Assembly (NCBI RefSeq): GCF_017526105.1 | Contig: NZ_CP071839.1 | Location: 2,042,501 to 2,106,500 of the forward strand | Length of the DNA: 64,000 nucleotides | Origin: Streptomyces cyanogenus | GTDB taxonomy: Bacteria > Actinomycetota > Actinomycetes > Streptomycetales > Streptomycetaceae | Reading direction: 5' to 3' | Part shown: positions 18,401-26,725 of the stretch, in pieces | Numbering within the stretch: position 1 is the first letter of the stretch | How the letters are laid out: the number at the start of each line of letters is the position of its first letter | Program-made: the position numbers and the translations under genes | The notes under the pieces: generated by a model | The model's input: only the letters and a program-made list of their open reading frames with translations | What the model was told of the DNA's origin: nothing | The model's database searches: none

Positions 18401-18964
18401 GGCGGCGATCACGGAGGCCTTGGTCTGGAGGAGGTCCTGGGTCGTCTCCACCAGCAGGGCGTCGGCGCCGCCGGCCAGCAGGCCCTCGGCGTTCTGCTGG
18501 TAGGCGTCGCGGATGGCGGTGAAGGTGGTGTGCCCGAGGGTGGGCAGCTTGGTGCCGGGTCCCATCGAGCCCAGCACCCAGCGCTGCCGGCCGTCGCGGG
18601 CGGCGAACTCGTCCGCCGTCTCGCGGGCGATGCGGGCGCCGGCCTCGGACAGCTCGGCGACGCGTTCGGCGATGTCGTACTCGCCCAGGGCGGTGAGGTT
18701 GGCCCCGAAGGTGTTGGTCTCGACGCAGTCGACGCCCACGGCGAAGTAGGCCTCGTGGACGGAGCGCACGATGTCGGGCCGGGTGAGGTTGAGGATCTCG
18801 TTGCAGCCCTCGAGGTGCTGGAAGTCCTCGAGGGTGGGCTCCTGTGCCTGGAGCATCGTGCCCATCGCTCCGTCGGCGACCACCACACGGGTGGCGAGCG
18901 CCTCACGGAGCGCGGACGCACGGGTCCGGCTGTCGGCGGAAGGGGACGTCGGCGACGAGGCCAT
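15449..18964 (-). CDS. metH: Cobalamin-dependent methionine synthase MetH
   Basis: MetH transfers a methyl group from methyltetrahydrofolate to homocysteine through cobalamin. The 1171-residue protein has the full domain order: homocysteine-binding domain with zinc ligands in GLNCATG (about 236) and GGCCGTT (about 303); pterin-binding domain (about 345-610); cobalamin cap and B12-binding domain with the lower-ligand motif DVHDIG near 746; and a C-terminal AdoMet reactivation domain. GGGAG lies 7 bases before the ATG at 18962-18964. It is divergent from gylR. I looked for a cobalamin or SAM riboswitch in the upstream 280 bases and did not recognise one. Confidence 0.96.
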   Translation of the reverse strand: MASSPTSPSADSRTRASALREALATRVVVADGAMGTMLQAQEPTLEDFQHLEGCNEILNLTRPDIVRSVHEAYFAVGVDCVETNTFGANLTALGEYDIAERVAELSEAGARIARETADEFAARDGRQRWVLGSMGPGTKLPTLGHTTFTAIRDAYQQNAEGLLAGGADALLVETTQDLLQTKASVIAARRAMETAGYEVPLIVSVTVETTGTMLLGSEIGAALTALEPLGIDMIGLNCATGPAEMSEHLRYLARQSRVRLSCMPNAGLPVLGKDGAHYPLTAPELADAQETFVREYGLSLIGGCCGTTPEHLRQVVERVRDLAPAERDPRPEPGAASLYQSVPFRQDTSYLAIGERTNANGSKKFREAMLEGRWDDCVEMAREQIREGAHMLDLCVDYVGRDGVADMEELAGRFATASTLPIVLDSTEVDVIRAGLEKLGGRAVINSVNYEDGDGPDSRFAKVTQLAREHGAALIALTIDEEGQARTPEKKVEIAERLIADLTGNWGIREEDILIDTLTFTICTGQEESRKDGIATIEAIRELKRRHPAVQTTLGLSNISFGLNPAARILLNSVFLDECVKAGLDSAIVHASKILPIARFSEEEVQTALDLIHDRRSEGYDPLQKLMQLFEGATAKSLKAGKAEELAALPLDERLKRRIIDGERNGLEADLDEALRDRPALDIVNETLLDGMKVVGELFGSGQMQLPFVLQSAEVMKAAVAYLEPHMEKSDAEGKGTIVLATVRGDVHDIGKNLVDIILSNNGYNVVNLGIKQPVSAILEAAEEHRADVIGMSGLLVKSTVIMKENLEELNQRGLAARFPVILGGAALTRAYVEQDLHEIYEGEVRYARDAFEGLRLMDALIGVKRGVPGAQLPELRQRRVRATAAVEVEERPEEGHVRSDVATDNPVPTPPFWDTRIVKGIQLKEYASWLDEGALFKGQWGLKQARTGEGPTYEELVETEGRPRLRGLLDRLQTDNLLEAAVVYGYFPCVSKDDDLIILDEQGNERTRFTFPRQRRGRRLCLADFFRPEESGETDVVGLQVVTVGSRIGEETAKLFAANAYRDYLELHGLSVQLAEALAEYWHARVRAELGFAGEDPADIQDMFDLKYRGARFSLGYGACPDLEDRAKIAELLRPERIGVHLSEEFQLHPEQSTDAIVIHHPEAKYFNAR

Positions 18965-19177
18965 GTAGGGGCTCCCTGGGATGCGACGGCTGTCGGCTAT
19001 GCGGCTTTCCCGGCGGGCGGGGCCGGGCCGCACGGCGCCAGGGTAACCGGCCGTCGGCTTGGATGGGCACAGGCGTCCACGAGGCGGACGCGGGTGACCC
19101 CGATGCCACGCGAAGGTCACCTTGGATGTAACAGGTGTCGTCCGACCATTAGCGAGAGGTCGGCATCGACCGGTAGT

Positions 19178-19194
19178 GTTCGACATTGCCGAAC
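19178..19194. promoter_or_regulatory. Probable GylR operator at the gylR promoter
   Basis: GTTCGACATTGCCGAAC is an imperfect palindrome (GTTCG...CGAAC) about 50 bases before gylR. The same element recurs at 20205-20221 before glpF. A TAGTGT at 19174-19179, overlapping the site, could be a -10 box. IclR-type regulators commonly repress themselves, so this fits autoregulation. Confidence 0.65.
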
Positions 19195-19244
19195 GGTGGG
19201 TTTCCGCACCGTGGGCAGTCGAAGGGGACGGAGGCAGAACGGCG

Positions 19245-20009
19245 ATGGCACGGAACATCCAGTCGCTCGAACGGGCGGCGGCGATGCTGCGGCTGCTCGC
19301 GGGTGGCGAGCGACGGCTCGGCCTCTCGGACATCGCCTCGTCGCTGGGCCTCGCCAAGGGAACCGCCCACGGCATCCTGCGCACCCTCCAGCAGGAGGGG
19401 TTCGTGGAGCAGGACGACGCCTCCGGCCGCTACCAGCTGGGCGCGGAGCTGCTGCGTCTCGGCACCACCTATCTCGACGTGCACGAACTGCGCGCGCGGG
19501 CGCTGGTGTGGGCCGACGACCTGGCCCGGTCCAGCGGGGAGAGCGTGCACCTGGGCGTCCTGCACCAGCAGGGCGTGCTCATCGTGCACCACGTCTTCCG
19601 GCCCGACGACAGCCGGCAGGTGCTGGAGATCGGGGCCATGCAGCCCCTGCACTCGACGGCCCTGGGCAAGGTGCTCTCGGCGTACGACCCGGTGGCGCAC
19701 AGCGAGGCCCTGGAGGCCGAGCGCAAACCCTTCACGGACCGCACGGTGTGCGATGCCGAGGACTTCGAGCACCTCCTGGACATGACGCGCGCGCGTGGCT
19801 ACGCGGCCGACGTGGAGGAGACCTGGGAGGGCGTGGCGTCGATCGCCGCGCCCATCCACGACCGGCGCCGCATGCCCGTGGGCGCGGTCGGCATCACCGG
19901 GGCCGTGGAGCGGCTGTGCCGGGACGGCGAGCTGCGCCCCGAGCTGATCGCGGCGGTGCGCGACTGCGCCCGCGCGGTCTCGCGGGACCTGGGCGCCGGG
20001 CGGTTCTGA
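19245..20009 (+). CDS. gylR: IclR-family glycerol operon regulator GylR
   Basis: The 254-residue protein starts MARNIQSLERAAAMLRLL and has an N-terminal winged helix-turn-helix (LGLSDIASSLGLAKGTAHGIL) and a C-terminal IclR effector domain (LHSTALGKVLSAYDP; EETWEGVASIAAPIHD). In Streptomyces GylR represses glycerol catabolic genes and responds to glycerol 3-phosphate or glycerol. The ATG at 19245-19247 follows GGAGG about 10 bases upstream. It lies immediately upstream of glpF-glpK-glpD, and a shared palindrome before gylR and before glpF supports control of both promoters. Confidence 0.94.
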   Translation: MARNIQSLERAAAMLRLLAGGERRLGLSDIASSLGLAKGTAHGILRTLQQEGFVEQDDASGRYQLGAELLRLGTTYLDVHELRARALVWADDLARSSGESVHLGVLHQQGVLIVHHVFRPDDSRQVLEIGAMQPLHSTALGKVLSAYDPVAHSEALEAERKPFTDRTVCDAEDFEHLLDMTRARGYAADVEETWEGVASIAAPIHDRRRMPVGAVGITGAVERLCRDGELRPELIAAVRDCARAVSRDLGAGRF

Positions 20010-20347
20010 CCGGCGAAGACGTCAGGGAACGACCGGGACGCCAGGCGGCGTTCCGGTCATCGATCTACCCTGAAATGGACAAATGGGGCTAGATCGTGCG
20101 TCCGCACACGAAGCTCGATAACCCGCAGCGATCAATAACGATCCTGTTTTCGATAACAGAACTCTTGACGCACGCGTAACGCCGAAGCAAGACTCCCGTC
20201 CATCGGTCGGCATTGTCGAACACCTAACGGCAATACGCGCTAGAGTGTGACAACGCCAAGGGCCGGCATCGCTCTCACCCCCGAGGGCGCCTGAATCCCG
20301 GCGGGACCCGGGGTTCGGCCCCTGGACGAAGGACAAAGGAGTCGCGG
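20010..20347 (+). promoter_or_regulatory. Promoter region of the glycerol operon
   Basis: This 338-base gap between gylR and glpF is locally A/T-rich (about 20085-20175) compared with its surroundings, as expected of a promoter region. TTGACG at 20165-20170 may be a -35 box and TAGAGT at 20241-20246 a -10 box of a second promoter. The operator-like element at 20205-20221 falls between them and would cover the -35 region of the second. No coding sequence is seen. Confidence 0.6.
20205..20221. promoter_or_regulatory. Probable GylR operator upstream of glpF
   Basis: On the minus strand this reads GTTCGACAATGCCGACC, matching the site at 19178-19194 in 15 of 17 positions. It lies about 20 bases upstream of the TAGAGT -10-like sequence. 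Confidence 0.65.
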
Positions 20348-21142
20348 GTGTCCAGCTCCGACATCTTCATCGGCGAGACCATCGGTACCGCCATACTCAT
20401 CCTGCTCGGCGGCGGCGTCTGCGCCGCTGTGACCCTGAAGGCCTCCAAGGCCCGTGACGCCGGCTGGCTCGCCATCACCTTCGGGTGGGGCTTCGCCGTA
20501 CTGACGGCCGTCTACACCTCGGCGCCGCTGTCCGGCGCCCACCTGAATCCGGCCGTGACGCTCGCACTCGCGATCAAGGACAAGGACTTCAGCAACGTGC
20601 CCACGTACGTGGGCGGCCAGCTCCTCGGCGCCATGATCGGCGCGACGCTGGTCTGGGTGGCCTACTACGGCCAGTTCCGCGCCCACCTCACCGACAAGGA
20701 GATCGTCGGCGGTCCGGGTGCGCAGGCCACGGCGACCAAGGCCGTCGAGGCCCAGGAGAAGGGCGCCGGCCCCGTCCTGGGTGTCTTCTCCACCGGTCCG
20801 GAGATCCGGAACGTGGTGCAGAACCTCGCCACGGAGATCATCGGCACCATCGTGCTGGTGCTCGCCGTCCTCACGCAGGGCCTGAACGACAAGGGCAACG
20901 GTCTCGGCACCCTGGGCGCCCTGATCACGGCCTTCGTGGTCGTCGGCATCGGCCTCTCGCTCGGCGGCCCGACCGGCTACGCGATCAACCCGGCCCGTGA
21001 CCTCGGTCCGCGCATCGTGCACGCCCTGCTGCCCCTGCCCAACAAGGGCGGTTCGGACTGGAGCTACGCCTGGATCCCGGTGGTCGGTCCGCTGATCGGC
21101 GCCGCCATCGCGGCAGGCATATACAACGTCGCCTTCGCCTAG
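20348..21142 (+). CDS. glpF: Glycerol uptake facilitator GlpF (GylC)
   Basis: This aquaglyceroporin lets glycerol diffuse into the cell. The 264-residue membrane protein carries both pore signatures of the MIP family, GAHLNPAVT and GYAINPARD; the Asp after the second NPAR is typical of glycerol-conducting members. An unusually hydrophilic loop of about 45 residues (around 115-155, Ala/Lys/Glu-rich) separates the two halves. The start is GTG at 20348, preceded by AAAGGAG. First gene of glpF-glpK-glpD; 65 bases separate it from glpK. Confidence 0.94.
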   Translation: MSSSDIFIGETIGTAILILLGGGVCAAVTLKASKARDAGWLAITFGWGFAVLTAVYTSAPLSGAHLNPAVTLALAIKDKDFSNVPTYVGGQLLGAMIGATLVWVAYYGQFRAHLTDKEIVGGPGAQATATKAVEAQEKGAGPVLGVFSTGPEIRNVVQNLATEIIGTIVLVLAVLTQGLNDKGNGLGTLGALITAFVVVGIGLSLGGPTGYAINPARDLGPRIVHALLPLPNKGGSDWSYAWIPVVGPLIGAAIAAGIYNVAFA

Positions 21143-21207
21143 ACATCACTTCGAAGCATGCGCCGTACGTACAGCCCCATCACCACGGATCTTCTCAGGA
21201 GCACACA

Positions 21208-22746
21208 GTGACCGACGCCCACACCGCAGGCCCCTTCATCGCGGCGATCGACCAGGGGACGACCTCCTCGCGCTGCATCATCTTCGACCGGGACGGCCGT
21301 ATCGTCTCCGTCGACCAGAAGGAGCACGAGCAGATCTTCCCGAAGCCGGGTTGGGTCGAGCACAACGCCAACGAGATCTGGACCAACGTCCAGGAGGTCG
21401 TCGCCGGCGCCGTCGCCAAGGCCGGCATCACCCGCGACGACATCAAGGCCATCGGTATCACCAACCAGCGCGAGACCACCGTGCTGTGGGACAAGAACAC
21501 CGGTGAGCCCGTCTACAACGCCATCGTCTGGCAGGACACCCGCACCGACGCGCTCTGCAGAGAGCTGGGCCGCAACGTCGGCCAGGACCGCTTCCGCCGC
21601 GAGACCGGCCTCCCGCTGGCCTCGTACTTCGCCGGGCCCAAGGCCCGCTGGCTGCTCGACAACGTCGACGGTCTGCAGGAGCGCGCCGAGGCCGGGGACA
21701 TCCTCTTCGGCACCATGGACACCTGGGTCATCTGGAACCTGACCGGCGGTGTCAACGGCGGCCGCCACGTCACCGACGTCACCAACGCCTCCCGCACCCT
21801 TCTCATGAACCTGCACACCACGCAGTGGGACGAGAAGATCTGCGAGTCCATCGGCGTGCCGATGCAGATCCTGCCCGAGATCCGCTCCTCCGCCGAGGTC
21901 TACGGCGAGGTCACCGGCGGCAAGCTCGGCGACCTGCTCGGCGGCATCCCGGTCGCCTCCGCGCTCGGCGACCAGCAGGCGGCCCTGTTCGGCCAGACCT
22001 GTTTCTCCGAGGGCGAGACCAAGTCCACCTACGGCACCGGCACCTTCATGGTGATGAACACCGGTGACAAGATCATCAACTCCTACGCCGGTCTGCTGAC
22101 CACGGTCGGTTACAAGATCGGCGATCAGCCGACGGTCTACGCCCTGGAGGGCTCGATCGCCGTCACCGGCTCGCTGGTGCAGTGGATGCGCGACCAGATG
22201 GGCCTGATCTCCACCGCCGCCGAGATCGAGACGCTCGCGCTCTCGGTGGAGGACAACGGCGGCGCCTACTTCGTACCGGCCTTCTCCGGCCTGTTCGCCC
22301 CGCACTGGCGTTCCGACGCCCGCGGTGTGATCGCCGGCCTGACCCGGTACGTCACCAAGGCGCACCTCGCCCGCGCGGTCCTGGAGGCCACCGCCTGGCA
22401 GACCCGGGAGATCGCCGACGCCATGGTCAAGGACTCCGGCGACGAGCTGGTGGCCCTGAAGGTCGACGGCGGCATGACCTCCAACAACCTGCTGATGCAG
22501 ACCCTCGCCGACGTCCTGGACGCACCCGTGGTGCGCCCGATGGTCGCCGAGACCACCTGCCTCGGCGCCGCCTACGCCGCCGGCCTCGCCGTCGGCTTCT
22601 GGTCCAGCACCGACGAACTGCGCGCCAACTGGCGCCGCGCCGCCGAATGGACCCCCCAGATGGACGCGGAGACCCGCGACCGTGAGTACAAGAACTGGCT
22701 CAAGGCCGTCGAGCGGACCATGGGCTGGATCGAGGACGAGAGCTGA
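21208..22746 (+). CDS. glpK: Glycerol kinase
   Basis: GlpK phosphorylates glycerol to sn-glycerol 3-phosphate with ATP, trapping it after entry through GlpF. The 512-residue product is full length for the FGGY kinase family. It has the N-terminal phosphate motif [14 protein letters not shown], and C-terminal FGGY signatures around [20 protein letters not shown]. The start is GTG at 21208 with AGGAG just upstream. It is the middle gene of the glycerol operon. Confidence 0.97.
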   Translation: MTDAHTAGPFIAAIDQGTTSSRCIIFDRDGRIVSVDQKEHEQIFPKPGWVEHNANEIWTNVQEVVAGAVAKAGITRDDIKAIGITNQRETTVLWDKNTGEPVYNAIVWQDTRTDALCRELGRNVGQDRFRRETGLPLASYFAGPKARWLLDNVDGLQERAEAGDILFGTMDTWVIWNLTGGVNGGRHVTDVTNASRTLLMNLHTTQWDEKICESIGVPMQILPEIRSSAEVYGEVTGGKLGDLLGGIPVASALGDQQAALFGQTCFSEGETKSTYGTGTFMVMNTGDKIINSYAGLLTTVGYKIGDQPTVYALEGSIAVTGSLVQWMRDQMGLISTAAEIETLALSVEDNGGAYFVPAFSGLFAPHWRSDARGVIAGLTRYVTKAHLARAVLEATAWQTREIADAMVKDSGDELVALKVDGGMTSNNLLMQTLADVLDAPVVRPMVAETTCLGAAYAAGLAVGFWSSTDELRANWRRAAEWTPQMDAETRDREYKNWLKAVERTMGWIEDES

Positions 22747-22793
22747 GCGGCTCCCCCGGCTCAGCCATCTCTGACGAGGAGTAAGTACCCGAC

Positions 22794-24410
22794 ATGAGCA
22801 GTCAGTCCACCCTGAGTTCCGTGCCTGCCCTGGGGACGCACCCGGCCTCCGGCTCCAACCCGAGCCGGGCCGAGACCAGGGAGCAGCTCTCCAAGGCGTC
22901 GTACGACCTTCTGGTGATCGGCGGCGGCATCCTGGGCATCTCCACCGCCTGGCACGCCGCGCAGTCCGGCCTCAGGGTGGCACTGGTCGACGCCGGCGAC
23001 TTCGCCGGCGCCACCTCCTCCGCCTCCTCCAAGCTGCTCCACGGCGGTCTGCGCTACCTGCAGACCGGCGCGGTGAAGCTGGTGGCGGAGAACCACTTCG
23101 AGCGCCGTGCGGTCTCCCGCCAGGTGGCCCCCCACCTGGCGAACCCGCTCACCTTCTACCTCCCCGTGTACAAGGGCGGGCCGCACGGCGCGGCGAAGCT
23201 CGGCGCGGGCGTCTTCGCCTACTCCGCGCTCTCCGCGTTCGGTGACGGCGTGGGCCACCTGCTCTCGCCGGCCAAGGCGGCGCAGGACGTGCCCGAGCTG
23301 CGCACCGAGAACCTCAAGGCCGTGGCCGTGTACGGCGACGACCAGATGAACGACGCGCGCATGGCGCTGATGACGGTCCGCGCGGCCGTCGAGGCGGGCG
23401 CGGTCGTCCTGAACCACGCCGAGGTCACCGGCCTGCGCTTCACCAAGGGCCGGGTCACCGGCGCCGACCTCAGGGACCGGCTGTCCGGTGAGGAGTTCGG
23501 CGTCAACGCCCGCCTGGTGCTGAACGCGACCGGCCCCTGGGTCGACCACCTGCGCAGGATGGAGGACCCGAACGCGGCGCCGTCCATCCGCCTGTCGAAG
23601 GGCGCGCACCTGGTCCTGAAGCGCACCTCCCCCTGGAAGGCCGCGCTCGCGACCCCCATCGACAAGTACCGCATCACCTTCGCCCTCCCGTGGGAGGACA
23701 TGCTGCTGCTCGGCACCACCGACGAGGAGTTCGAGGGTGACCCGGCGGACGTCTCGGTCACCGAGAAGGACATAGCCCAGATCCTGGACGAGGCCGCGTT
23801 CTCCGTCCGGGACCAGCAGCTCCAGCGCGACCTGATCACCTACGCGTTCGCCGGTCTGCGGGTGCTGCCGGGCGGCCCCGGCGACACCGCCAAGGCCAAG
23901 CGCGAGACCGTGGTGACCGAGGGCAAGGCCGGCATGCTGTCCGTCGCGGGCGGCAAGTGGACGACGTTCCGCCACATCGGCCGCACGATCATGCAGAAGC
24001 TGGAAGCGCTGCCGGGCCACCCGCTGGGCGAGGACTTCGAGCCGATCTCCTCGCTGCCGAAGAAGCTGCCGCTGCCCGGTGTCGCCAACCCGCGCGCGGT
24101 GGCCCACCGCCTCCTGGTCGACCACCCGGCACCGGGCCCGCGCATGGCGGCGGACACGGCGAAGCACCTGGCCACCCACTACGGCTCCCTCGCCTTCGAC
24201 ATCGCCCGTCTGGCGAACGACGACCCGCAGCTGGCCGAGCGCGTCCACCCCGACGCCCCGGAGATCTGGGCGCAGGTCGTCTGGGCCCGTGACCACGAGT
24301 GGGCCGAGACGCCGGACGACGTGCTGCGCCGCCGTACCACGCTGACCATCCGGGGCCTGGCCACGGACGAGGTCCGCGCAAAGGTCCAGGACCTGCTGGA
24401 CAAGAAGTAG
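22794..24410 (+). CDS. glpD: FAD-dependent glycerol-3-phosphate dehydrogenase
   Basis: GlpD oxidises glycerol 3-phosphate to dihydroxyacetone phosphate at the membrane, passing electrons to quinone. The 538-residue protein has the dinucleotide-binding motif LLVIGGGILGISTAWHAAQ near residues 39-57 followed by SSASSKLLHGGLRYLQ, a hallmark of GlpD, and a C-terminal helical domain. The ATG at 22794 has GAGGAG about 12 bases upstream. Last gene of the operon, followed by a strong terminator. Confidence 0.96.
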   Translation: MSSQSTLSSVPALGTHPASGSNPSRAETREQLSKASYDLLVIGGGILGISTAWHAAQSGLRVALVDAGDFAGATSSASSKLLHGGLRYLQTGAVKLVAENHFERRAVSRQVAPHLANPLTFYLPVYKGGPHGAAKLGAGVFAYSALSAFGDGVGHLLSPAKAAQDVPELRTENLKAVAVYGDDQMNDARMALMTVRAAVEAGAVVLNHAEVTGLRFTKGRVTGADLRDRLSGEEFGVNARLVLNATGPWVDHLRRMEDPNAAPSIRLSKGAHLVLKRTSPWKAALATPIDKYRITFALPWEDMLLLGTTDEEFEGDPADVSVTEKDIAQILDEAAFSVRDQQLQRDLITYAFAGLRVLPGGPGDTAKAKRETVVTEGKAGMLSVAGGKWTTFRHIGRTIMQKLEALPGHPLGEDFEPISSLPKKLPLPGVANPRAVAHRLLVDHPAPGPRMAADTAKHLATHYGSLAFDIARLANDDPQLAERVHPDAPEIWAQVVWARDHEWAETPDDVLRRRTTLTIRGLATDEVRAKVQDLLDKK

Positions 24411-24496
24411 ACCCGAGCGGCGGCCGGTCTCCCCTGACCAGGACCGTCCGCCGCCGGCACTCCGGACCCCGCCGCACCGGGTCCGGACCACCGAGG

Positions 24497-24529
24497 GGGG
24501 CGGCTCCACGCCGATGGAGCCGCCCCTTT
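24497..24529 (+). terminator. Strong terminator of the glycerol operon
   Basis: Perfect 12-bp inverted repeat GGGGCGGCTCCA (24497-24508) and TGGAGCCGCCCC (24515-24526) with a 6-base loop, followed by TTT, 87 bases past the glpD stop. The rest of the 24411-24798 gap holds no gene; CATAAT at 24752-24757 may be a -10 box for the next gene. Confidence 0.88.
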
Positions 24530-24798
24530 CGCCTGCCCGGGAGAACCGCCGTGCCGTGCCGGCCGGCCGGCAGGGCGGAGGCCACCTCGCCGCGAAGGGC
24601 CGCCCGCACCGGCCCCGGCGCCCGGCCGGGCCCCGGCCCGTCCGTCCACGGGCCCGGGGCCGGCCCGCCGCACTGCGGGCGGTGCCCGCCACCGTCCCCG
24701 CCCGCCGGGAACCCCCGTTTTCTCGGGACGATCACGCCGGAGACGGCCCCGCATAATGTCGCTGAGACATCCGAGGTCTGGGCGACAGGAGGCCGGCC

Positions 24799-25470
24799 GT
24801 GGCAGTCACCGACGAGGCGATCGAGAAGATCAAGGGCATGATCGTCTCCGGTGCGCTGGGCCCCGGCGACCGGCTGCCGAAGGAGAGCGAACTGGCCGCC
24901 GAGCTGGGCCTGTCGCGCAACTCCCTGCGGGAGGCCGTGCGTGCGCTGTCGCTGATCCGGATCCTCGACGTACGGCAGGGCGACGGCACCTATGTCACCA
25001 GCCTCGACCCTCAGTTGCTGCTGGAGGCGATGAGCTTCGTCGTGGACTTCCACCGCGACGACACGGTGCTGGAGTTCCTGGCGGTGCGCCGGATCCTGGA
25101 GCCGGCCGCGACCGCGCTGGCCGCGTCGCGGATCGGGGAGGACCAACTGGACGTCCTGTCCGCCCAGTTGGACGCCCTGGGCACGCAACCGTCGGTGGAG
25201 CAACTGGTCGCGGCCGACCTGGAGTTCCACCGGAGCATCGTGCGCGGTGCCGGCAACTCGGTGCTGTGCTCGCTGCTGGACGGGCTGTCCGGGCCGGCCA
25301 CCCGGGCCCGGATCTGGCGGGGGCTCACCCAGGAGGCCGCGGTCGGGCGCACGCTGCGCGAGCACCGGGCGATCCTGGGCGCGCTGCGCGACCGGGACGC
25401 GGAGGCGGCCCGCTCCTGGGCGACCGTGCACATCGCGAGCGTGGAGCAGTGGCTTCGCCGCTCCCTGTGA
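24799..25470 (+). CDS. FadR-subfamily GntR transcription regulator
   Basis: The 223-residue protein has an N-terminal winged helix (LPKESELAAELGLSRNSLREAVRALSLI) and a C-terminal all-helical FCD effector domain with the metal-type ligands Asp/His in AADLEFHRSIV and the later LREHRAIL. Members usually repress catabolic genes for organic acids or sugars. GGAGG precedes the GTG at 24799. Its neighbours do not reveal a target: the glycerol operon has its own regulator and PAC2 lies downstream. It may regulate itself. Confidence 0.9.
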   Translation: MAVTDEAIEKIKGMIVSGALGPGDRLPKESELAAELGLSRNSLREAVRALSLIRILDVRQGDGTYVTSLDPQLLLEAMSFVVDFHRDDTVLEFLAVRRILEPAATALAASRIGEDQLDVLSAQLDALGTQPSVEQLVAADLEFHRSIVRGAGNSVLCSLLDGLSGPATRARIWRGLTQEAAVGRTLREHRAILGALRDRDAEAARSWATVHIASVEQWLRRSL

Positions 25471-25633
25471 GGGCGCCGTGCCGGCGCCGGCCTCCCCGCT
25501 GACCGGGGGTGTTCCGGACCCGGGAACGGGGCAGTGATCCGTTCACTCCCCCGTGCAAGGGGGCTGCGGGCGCCCCCGCCGGACGCCGTAAGGTTGGTGG
25601 GTCAAGCGAGGGCACGTCGGAAGGAGGCACTGG

Positions 25634-26554
25634 GTGATCGAGCTGGAGGGGGTTCCCGAGCTGATCGACCCAGTCATGGTGGCCGCGTTCGAGGGCTGGA
25701 ACGATGCCGGCGACGCCGCCTCCACGGCGGTCGCGCACCTGGAACGCGAGTGGAAGGGCGAGGTGTTCGCGGCGCTGGACGCCGAGGACTACTACGACTT
25801 CCAGGTGAACCGCCCCACGGTGTTCATGGACGGCGGTGTGCGCAAGATCACCTGGCCGACGACAAGGTTGTCGGTGGTCCGCGTCGGCGGCGAGAAGCCG
25901 CGCGACCTGGTGCTGGTCCGGGGCATCGAGCCGTCCATGCGCTGGCGTTCGTTCTGCAACGAACTGCTCGGCTTCGCGCACGAGCTGGGGGTGGAGCTGG
26001 TGGTCATCCTGGGCGCCCTGCTCGGTGACACCCCGCACACGCGGCCGGTCCCGGTCAGCGGGGTCACGTCCGACCCGGACCTGGCCCGCCGGATGGACCT
26101 GGAGGAGACCAAGTACGAGGGCCCGACGGGCATCGTCGGCGTCCTGCAGGAGGCGTGCACGCACGCGGGCGTCCCGGCGGTCTCGCTGTGGGCGGCCGTA
26201 CCGCACTACGTCTCCCAGCCGCCCAACCCCAAGGCCACGCTGGCGCTGCTGAACCGGCTGGAGGACCTGCTCGACCTCCGCATCCCGCAGGGCGAGCTGC
26301 CCGAGGACGCGCGGGCCTGGCAGGTGGGCGTGGACCAGCTGGCCGCCGAGGACAGCGAGGTCGCCGAGTACGTGCAGACGCTGGAGGAGGCCCGGGACAC
26401 CGCGGAGCTGCCGGAGGCGTCCGGTGAGGCGATCGCGCGGGAGTTCGAGCGGTACCTGCGGCGGCGGGACGTGGGCCCTCCGGGCGGCAAGCAGAGACCG
26501 CCCGCCTCCGGCGGCGGGGGCCGGGAGGACGACGAGGACGGCCCGGAGGACTGA
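25634..26554 (+). CDS. PAC2-family protein (proteasome assembly chaperone-like fold)
   Basis: The 306-residue protein belongs to the PAC2 family, named after eukaryotic proteasome assembly chaperone 2. Typical segments are MVAAFEGWNDAGDAASTAV near the N-terminus and the VVILGALLGDTPHTRPVPV stretch. The C-terminal 40 residues are Gly/Asp-rich and likely disordered. The start is GTG at 25634 after GGAGG. In actinobacteria the gene is kept between metH and mshC near the proteasome locus; a direct part in proteasome assembly has not been shown as far as I know. It is convergent with mshC. Confidence 0.9.
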   Translation: MIELEGVPELIDPVMVAAFEGWNDAGDAASTAVAHLEREWKGEVFAALDAEDYYDFQVNRPTVFMDGGVRKITWPTTRLSVVRVGGEKPRDLVLVRGIEPSMRWRSFCNELLGFAHELGVELVVILGALLGDTPHTRPVPVSGVTSDPDLARRMDLEETKYEGPTGIVGVLQEACTHAGVPAVSLWAAVPHYVSQPPNPKATLALLNRLEDLLDLRIPQGELPEDARAWQVGVDQLAAEDSEVAEYVQTLEEARDTAELPEASGEAIAREFERYLRRRDVGPPGGKQRPPASGGGGREDDEDGPED

Positions 26555-26576
26555 GGTCCGTCGGCCGAGGTACGAG

Positions 26577-26610
26577 GAAGGGGCGCCTCCCGCGGGGGAA
26601 GCGCCCCTTC
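26577..26610. terminator. Bidirectional terminator between PAC2 gene and mshC
   Basis: Perfect 10-bp inverted repeat GAAGGGGCGC (26577-26586) and GCGCCCCTTC (26601-26610) followed by TTCG, 22 bases past the PAC2 stop. Confidence 0.8.
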
Positions 26611-26676
26611 TTCGTGTTGCCGGCGCCTCAGGCGGTGCCGCTGGGACCGTCGGGCGTCTGCGGGTTCGTTGTTACT

Positions 26677-26710
26677 GGTCGCGCAGCTCCCCGCGCCCCT
26701 GACGGGGCGC
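26677..26710. repeat. Dispersed Streptomyces-type palindromic repeat, copy 1
   Basis: GGTCGCGCAG is followed by CTCCCCGCGCCCCTGACGGG and CGC; the GCGCCCC...GGGGCGC core can fold. A close relative is at 45730-45762. I recall the same sequence from many intergenic sites in Streptomyces genomes; a function is not established. Confidence 0.55.
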
Positions 26711-26725
26711 TGTCCCTGGCGGTGC

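Noticed and set aside
18965..19244. Possible cobalamin or SAM riboswitch upstream of metH
   Set aside because: I searched by eye for B12-box and SAM-type signatures and found none; the region is better explained by divergent promoters and a GylR site.
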